From an uncultured Peptoniphilus sp. (GTDB lineage Bacteria; Bacillota; Clostridia; Tissierellales; Peptoniphilaceae), in NCBI GenBank assembly GCA_902489255.1, contig CABTZF010000033.1:1-9759 (forward strand): a stretch of 9,759 nt of DNA, written 5' to 3'. This document shows, piece by piece, positions 6,417 to 9,759 of this stretch; the stretch's first letter is position 1; each line of letters begins with the position of its first letter. A program made the translations under genes and the position numbers. Below the pieces are notes generated by a model. The model was not told the DNA's origin, made no database searches, and was given only the letters and a program-made list of their open reading frames with translations.

Positions 6417-6445
6417 ATTATATAAAAAAATAAAAGTCATGTCAA
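6417..6445 (-). promoter_or_regulatory. Perfect consensus promoter of the HAD-VanZ operon
   Basis: Minus strand: TTGACA (6440-6445), 17-bp spacer, TATAAT (6417-6422), ending 20 bp before the start codon. A strong constitutive sigma-A promoter is expected. The palindrome TAAGGCCTTA lies 25 bp upstream of the -35 box. Confidence 0.9.
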
Positions 6446-6470
6446 TTTATATTAGGGCAAAGGTAAATTC

Positions 6471-6480
6471 TAAGGCCTTA
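6471..6480. repeat. TAAGGCCTTA perfect palindrome in the divergent region
   Basis: A 10-bp self-complementary site between the divergent HAD and repressor promoters. TAAGG...CCTTA half-sites are reminiscent of operators of DtxR/MntR-type repressors, but ten bases can also arise by chance. Confidence 0.35.
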
Positions 6481-6507
6481 CATGGACAGATAAAAAAATC
6501 CAAGCTG

Positions 6508-6555
6508 AAGTTATTTTAAACTCGCAAAGTTTTTTATAATAGAGTAAAATAACTT
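6508..6555 (+). promoter_or_regulatory. Promoter and candidate operator of the DtxR-like repressor gene
   Basis: AAGTTATTTTA (6508-6518) and TAAAATAACTT (6545-6555) are exact 11-bp reverse complements, with further CTC/GAG pairing just inside if two bases bulge. Between them is TATAAT (6535-6540). No good -35 box exists at 16-18 bp; that position falls in the left arm. Transcription from this -10 would begin near 6547, inside the right arm, so the repeat cannot form a hairpin in that RNA. It looks more like a DNA operator bracketing the promoter, as expected for an autoregulated or activator-dependent gene. The bound protein is unproven. Confidence 0.55.
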
Positions 6556-6617
6556 ATAGATATAGTTGAAAATATTAAAATAAATTCTTGTAAGCTAAAC
6601 TTGTGAAAAATAATAAC

Positions 6618-6623
6618 AGGAGA
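6618..6623 (+). promoter_or_regulatory. Ribosome binding site that fixes the repressor start
   Basis: AGGAGA followed by six A/G bases and ATG at 6630. An upstream GTG at 6603 is in frame but has no ribosome site and would add nine residues absent from this family. Confidence 0.8.
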
Positions 6624-6629
6624 GAAAAA

Positions 6630-7046
6630 ATGAGTCCGTCCAGAGAAGACTATATAAAAAATATATTTAAAGAAATTGAAATGTACGGTTATGCACAAAA
6701 CAAATCTTTATCATATTATTTAGAAGTGGCAAAACCTTCAGTAACTGATATGATTGGAAAATTGAAAGATGACAATTTAGTTTATACTGAAAATTCCAAG
6801 ATATTTTTAACGGAAGAAGGACTTAAAATTGCTAAAAAACTTGTTTCAATTCACAGGCTATGGGAAAAATTTTTAAGGGAAGTATTAAACTACAACAGGG
6901 ACAATATTCATTATCAGGCAGATTTATTAGAACATGCAACAAGTGATGAGCTTTTCCAAGCCCTAAATAAATATTTGAATTATCCAAAAACTTGTCCCCA
7001 TGGAAGAATAATATATTTGAATCAAGAAAAAAATTCAGATGACTAA
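6630..7046 (+). CDS. DtxR/MntR-family metal-dependent transcriptional repressor
   Basis: 138-aa cytosolic repressor that should bind operator DNA when loaded with Mn2+ or Fe2+. A winged-helix domain comes first: SREDYIKNIF (4-13), recognition-helix region VAKPSVTDMIGKL (33-45), wing and LTEEGLKIAKKL (60-71). The dimerisation and metal domain follows. Ligand positions of the family are filled by D7, H75, E79, H94, D98, E101 and H102. D98 stands where DtxR has Cys102, and K10 replaces MntR Glu11, so the metal cannot be predicted safely. The chain ends soon after the CPHG linker (122-125) and lacks the C-terminal SH3-like/FeoA domain of DtxR, as in two-domain MntR or TroR types. No metal transporter gene adjoins it; a FabG-like gene follows after 14 bp, probably co-transcribed. 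An inverted repeat brackets its promoter. Confidence 0.9.
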   Translation: MSPSREDYIKNIFKEIEMYGYAQNKSLSYYLEVAKPSVTDMIGKLKDDNLVYTENSKIFLTEEGLKIAKKLVSIHRLWEKFLREVLNYNRDNIHYQADLLEHATSDELFQALNKYLNYPKTCPHGRIIYLNQEKNSDD

Positions 7047-7050
7047 GAAA

Positions 7051-7055
7051 AGAGG
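7051..7055 (+). promoter_or_regulatory. Ribosome binding site for the TTG-initiated dehydrogenase
   Basis: AGAGG with a 5-nt gap to TTG at 7061. The frame has an in-frame TGA at 7040 and no ATG or GTG between, so TTG is the only plausible start. Confidence 0.75.
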
Positions 7056-7060
7056 TTAAA

Positions 7061-7798
7061 TTGAAAGATACAATTCTAATTACAGGATCATCAAGAGGAA
7101 TAGGAAGAGCAACCGCCTTATCTTTTTTTGATGAAAATTTAAACATAGTTATTAATTATATAAAAGAAAAAGAAAAGGCTCTCGAAGTTGTTGGGATTTT
7201 AAAGGCAAGGGGAATTAATTCAATGGCAATCAGGGCGGATGTTTCTGATTTTGACCAAGTTAAAGATATGTTTAAGCTCATTGAAAAAAATTTCGGCGGA
7301 GTGGATAAGCTTGTAAACAATGCCGGCATAGCTCTCTATCCTAAACTTTGCCAAGAAGTTGAAAGTTCGGAATGGCAGAGAGTTCTTTCTGTAAACGCTA
7401 CAGGACAATTCAACACCTGCAGAATGGCTGTTCCCTATATGGTTTCACAAAAAAGAGGGGCTATAGTAAACCTATCATCAGTTTGGGGACAAACCGGAGG
7501 GTCAATGGAATCAACTTACGGAGCCAGCAAGGGAGCGGTTATTGCATATTCAAAAGCCCTGGCAAAAGAGCTCGGTCCTTCAAATATCAGGGTCAATGTT
7601 GTGGCTCCCGGATGTATTTTAACTGACATGACATCAATTTTGAGCCAAGAAATTTTGGACAGCTTTGCAGAGGAAGTTCCCCTCCTAAGAAATGGCAAAC
7701 CGGAAGAAGTTGCACAAGTAATAAATTTTTTATTATCCGACAAGGCCTCTTATGTTTCCGGACAAGTTATAGGAGTTAACGGCGGATATTTAGATTAA
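7061..7798 (+). CDS. Short-chain dehydrogenase/reductase, FabG-like
   Basis: 245-aa NAD(P)(H)-dependent oxidoreductase of classical SDR type, the length of 3-oxoacyl-ACP reductase FabG. Visible landmarks are the dinucleotide loop TGSSRGIG (8-15), D60-V61 (adenine contact), NNAG (86-89), catalytic N112, S140, Y153 and K157, and the C-terminal GVNGGYLD (238-245). All four catalytic residues are present, so it should be active. It starts at TTG, which may lower translation. It lies 14 bp after the metal repressor gene and likely shares its transcript. No other fab genes are near, so it may be a second FabG or an SDR acting on another ketone; the sequence supports the family, not the substrate. 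Its stop lies 10 bp from the end of the convergent antiporter gene with no terminator between. Confidence 0.9.
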   Translation: MKDTILITGSSRGIGRATALSFFDENLNIVINYIKEKEKALEVVGILKARGINSMAIRADVSDFDQVKDMFKLIEKNFGGVDKLVNNAGIALYPKLCQEVESSEWQRVLSVNATGQFNTCRMAVPYMVSQKRGAIVNLSSVWGQTGGSMESTYGASKGAVIAYSKALAKELGPSNIRVNVVAPGCILTDMTSILSQEILDSFAEEVPLLRNGKPEEVAQVINFLLSDKASYVSGQVIGVNGGYLD

Positions 7799-7808
7799 AT
7801 TTATAGTC

Positions 7809-9391
7809 TTATTCATATTCTTTTAAAATAACCAGCCTGTCATCAGTTTTTAACAGAGTATTTCCGTTGGGGATAATAATTTCATCGTTATTTCTTTTTA
7901 TCATAATTATCAAAATATTAGAATTTTTTTTAAATCCCTTATATATTTATTGACCCAAATATGGTGGGGCGAAAGTTTTATTTCTTCCAAATCTTCTCCG
8001 CTCTTGTCAAAAAAAGATTCTCCGCTTATAACTAAGGTATCTCCGGCCTCAATAACCGTATCTCCCTTAGGGATAATAGTTTTACCGTCCCTTTCTATTT
8101 TAGCGATAATTAAATCAAAATAAGGGTTAATATCCCTTATACTTTTGTTTATCCAGGAACTTCCCTCCTTTATTTTTGAAATAATAAAGCCGAAGGGAGA
8201 TTTTATTTGATAATAATTAAAGGTATTTAAAACTATTTCGTCAGGGTCAAACATGGATAATCTTTTTGTAGCATAGGGCATAAGACTTCCTTGAATTAAG
8301 GAAGAAAAAAGACAAATTACAAATACTATGTGGAAAATATCAATTGAAAATCTTATGTCTGAATTTACAGCCATTATTGCAAAAGCTATAGCCGCAGCCC
8401 CGCGAATTCCGGCAATAGAAATCAAAATATTTTGTTCCGTCTTGGCCTTAAAAGGCTTTAAGAGAACAAAAACGCTAAGGGGTCTGGCAACAAGAAAAAG
8501 AAACATCATAAGTATAAAGCCTATAGGCAGGGCATTTAAGATTTTATCAGGACTTGACAGAAGGCCCAACAAGAAGAACAGGGCAATTTGAACGAGGTTT
8601 GTAACACCGTCATAGAAAAATACCACATCTTTTTTATGCTTAAATTCTTTATTACCTATATATATGCCTAAAATATAGAGGGACAAATATCCGTTGCCTC
8701 CAAAAATATCACTTAAAGAATAAGTACCTACCATAATTGCGGCTATAAATACAATAAAAAGCCCGTCATCAGATAATTTGAATTTATTGATAATTTTCAT
8801 AAATAAATAACCGATTAAAAATCCCAGACCTATACCTATAAAAATTTGCTTAAAAATCAGTAGTCCTACGGATATTTTAGATTTTAATAACAGGGACATA
8901 AAAACCATAGTCAAGGTATAAGCTGTTGGGTCGTTGGATCCTTATTCTATTTCCAATAGGGAAGCTGTACTGTATTTTAAATTTAATTTTTTGGAAACCA
9001 AAATATTGGAAACAGAAGCAAAGTCAGTAGAGCCTACAACTGAACCCAAAAGCATCGCTTCATAAAAATTAAATCCGAGAATTTTGTAGGAAAAATATCC
9101 GGTTATTAATGAAGTAAGGACAACTCCCAAAGATGCAAGAGCAACAGCCGGAAAAGCAACCGGTTTAGCCATTGACCAATTAGTTCCGAAGCCGCCGTAA
9201 AACATTATTACCATTAAAGAAACACAGGCAATCTTATCGGCTAAATAATAGTTGTTAAATTCAACTCCCAAAAAATTAAATATAATTCCCAAAGTTAAAA
9301 ACAGCAAAAGGGCAGGTATGCCGGATTTATTGGATATTTTAATGGCAACCAGGGTCAAGATTAAAATTATTGAAAATAATAGTAAATACAA
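7809..9391 (-). pseudogene. Broken CPA1-type K+(Na+)/H+ antiporter with TrkA-C domains
   Basis: Once two lesions are bridged, this reads as one protein of about 527 residues: an NhaP/CvrA-like membrane domain followed by two TrkA-C (RCK_C) domains. The first 149 codons run from TTG at 9391 and include SGIPALLLFLTLG (23-35) and GSTD (120-123). An in-frame TAA at 8942-8944 then falls between LLEIE and GSNDPTAYT, exactly where the family has Ser in ESGSNDP. The frame continues unbroken from 8941 to a run of eight A's (plus-strand T's at 7924-7931). There the frame shifts by one base and stops at 7910. In the -1 frame the protein goes on for 38 codons, including EIIIPNGNTL, to TAA at 7809-7811. 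Conservation outside the lesions implies recent loss. A sequencing error, or slippage at A8, could explain the second lesion but not the first. The two pieces should not be listed as two genes. Confidence 0.88.
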
Positions 9392-9397
9392 AACTTA

Positions 9398-9403
9398 CCT
9401 CCT
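9398..9403 (-). promoter_or_regulatory. Ribosome binding site for the antiporter TTG start
   Basis: Minus-strand AGGAGG with a 6-nt gap to TTG at 9391-9389. It is the best ribosome site near the N-terminus, so translation initiation still looks intact although the gene is broken. A TATAAT on the minus strand at 9455-9460 may be the -10 box, but no convincing -35 partner is visible. Confidence 0.75.
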
Positions 9404-9759
9404 AAGTAAATAAGATATAAAGGTCAAAAATTTAGTAAAAAACAGTTAATAATCATTATACACAACAAGGCGGAAGATAATATTTTTTTAAATTATTATT
9501 ATATTATATCAGAAGAAATATTTTATACTTGCCAAAAATAAAACATTTTTAAGCCTAAAAAGGATCAAACAAACAAATTTGAAACACAATTTAAAATTAA
9601 TTTTAAAAAAATTTTTCCAATAGCATATAGCCATAAAAAAAGGAAACAACTCATTACTATAAGAAAACAAAAAACCGATTTTAGAAAAAAAAAAAAAAAA
9701 CAAAGGTAGAAAAAACTTACCAAATAGGTAAAAATTAAGATATTTTTTAATATTTACTA
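9404..9759. other. Very AT-rich non-coding tail
   Basis: About 350 bp upstream of the antiporter with no credible gene on either strand. It contains a run of 16 A's (9685-9700) and a small hairpin TTACC/GGTAA at 9717-9731. Most of 9480-9760 is A/T. Nothing recognisable as an RNA, IS end or origin was found. Confidence 0.5.

Noticed and set aside
6603..6629. GTG start for the DtxR-like protein
   Set aside because: No ribosome site before it; AGGAGA sits between it and the ATG at 6630, and the family begins at about SPSxEDY.
7910..9391. Two separate antiporter genes, 9391-8942 and 8914-7910
   Set aside because: They are in the same frame, separated only by one TAA, and join into a single conserved protein. 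The second piece would start at TTG inside the conserved NDPTAYTLTMV stretch and has no ribosome site.
9509..9703. 64-codon minus-strand frame rich in Phe
   Set aside because: It starts at TTG within the A16/T16 run with no ribosome site, and its composition is just what AT-rich DNA gives. No recognisable protein features.
1..9759. CRISPR array, toxin-antitoxin pair, prophage or defence system
   Set aside because: No regularly spaced repeats, no paired small genes with suitable features, and no phage or defence domains were found on either strand.

Overview
The window is AT-rich DNA of a low-GC Gram-positive anaerobe. Four things point to Firmicutes in the broad Clostridia/Tissierellia group, possibly Peptoniphilaceae: strong AGGAGG-type ribosome sites, near-consensus sigma-A promoters, an S-layer-homology (SLH) surface protein, and a one-piece tmRNA with a clostridial-looking tag (DENNFALAA). 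The family assignment is an inference; the low-GC Gram-positive assignment is firm. Gene content is mostly housekeeping plus ordinary accessory genes. I do not see a defence island, CRISPR array, phage module or biosynthetic cluster.

Layout. 1-253 is the right end of an ISL3-family insertion sequence (transposase C-terminus, hairpin, terminal inverted repeat). The IS ends 10 bp before the promoter of a pyrimidine-nucleoside phosphorylase gene (316-1617, +). An SLH-anchored exported protein with its own promoter follows (1688-3244, +). A 3.3-3.4 kb intergenic patch holds its terminator and a degenerate second copy of the same sequence. On the minus strand come a DMT/EamA transporter (3417-4352), a roughly 350-bp non-coding spacer, and the tmRNA gene ssrA (4764-5114) with a perfect consensus promoter. 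Next, also on the minus strand, is a two-gene operon of a HAD-family phosphatase and a VanZ-family membrane protein (6396 down to 5162). A divergent regulatory region (6397-6629) separates it from a plus-strand pair: a DtxR/MntR-type metal-dependent repressor (6630-7046) and a FabG-like short-chain dehydrogenase that starts with TTG (7061-7798). Convergent with these is a broken CPA1-type K+(Na+)/H+ antiporter gene (9391 down to 7809). The last 370 bp are very AT-rich and appear non-coding.

The most notable observation is the antiporter. The reading frame is intact except for two lesions. One is an in-frame TAA exactly at the Ser codon of the conserved ESGSNDP motif. The other is a one-base shift in a run of eight A's that hides the last 38 codons of a second TrkA-C domain. 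This looks like a recent pseudogene, although the A8 run also matches a -1 slippery heptamer.

The second is the regulator promoter. Its TATAAT box sits between the arms of an exact 11-bp inverted repeat, which suggests autoregulation by the DtxR-like protein.

Functional links between blocks are weak. Nucleoside salvage, surface anchoring, small-molecule export, ribosome rescue and metal sensing lie side by side and do not form one pathway.
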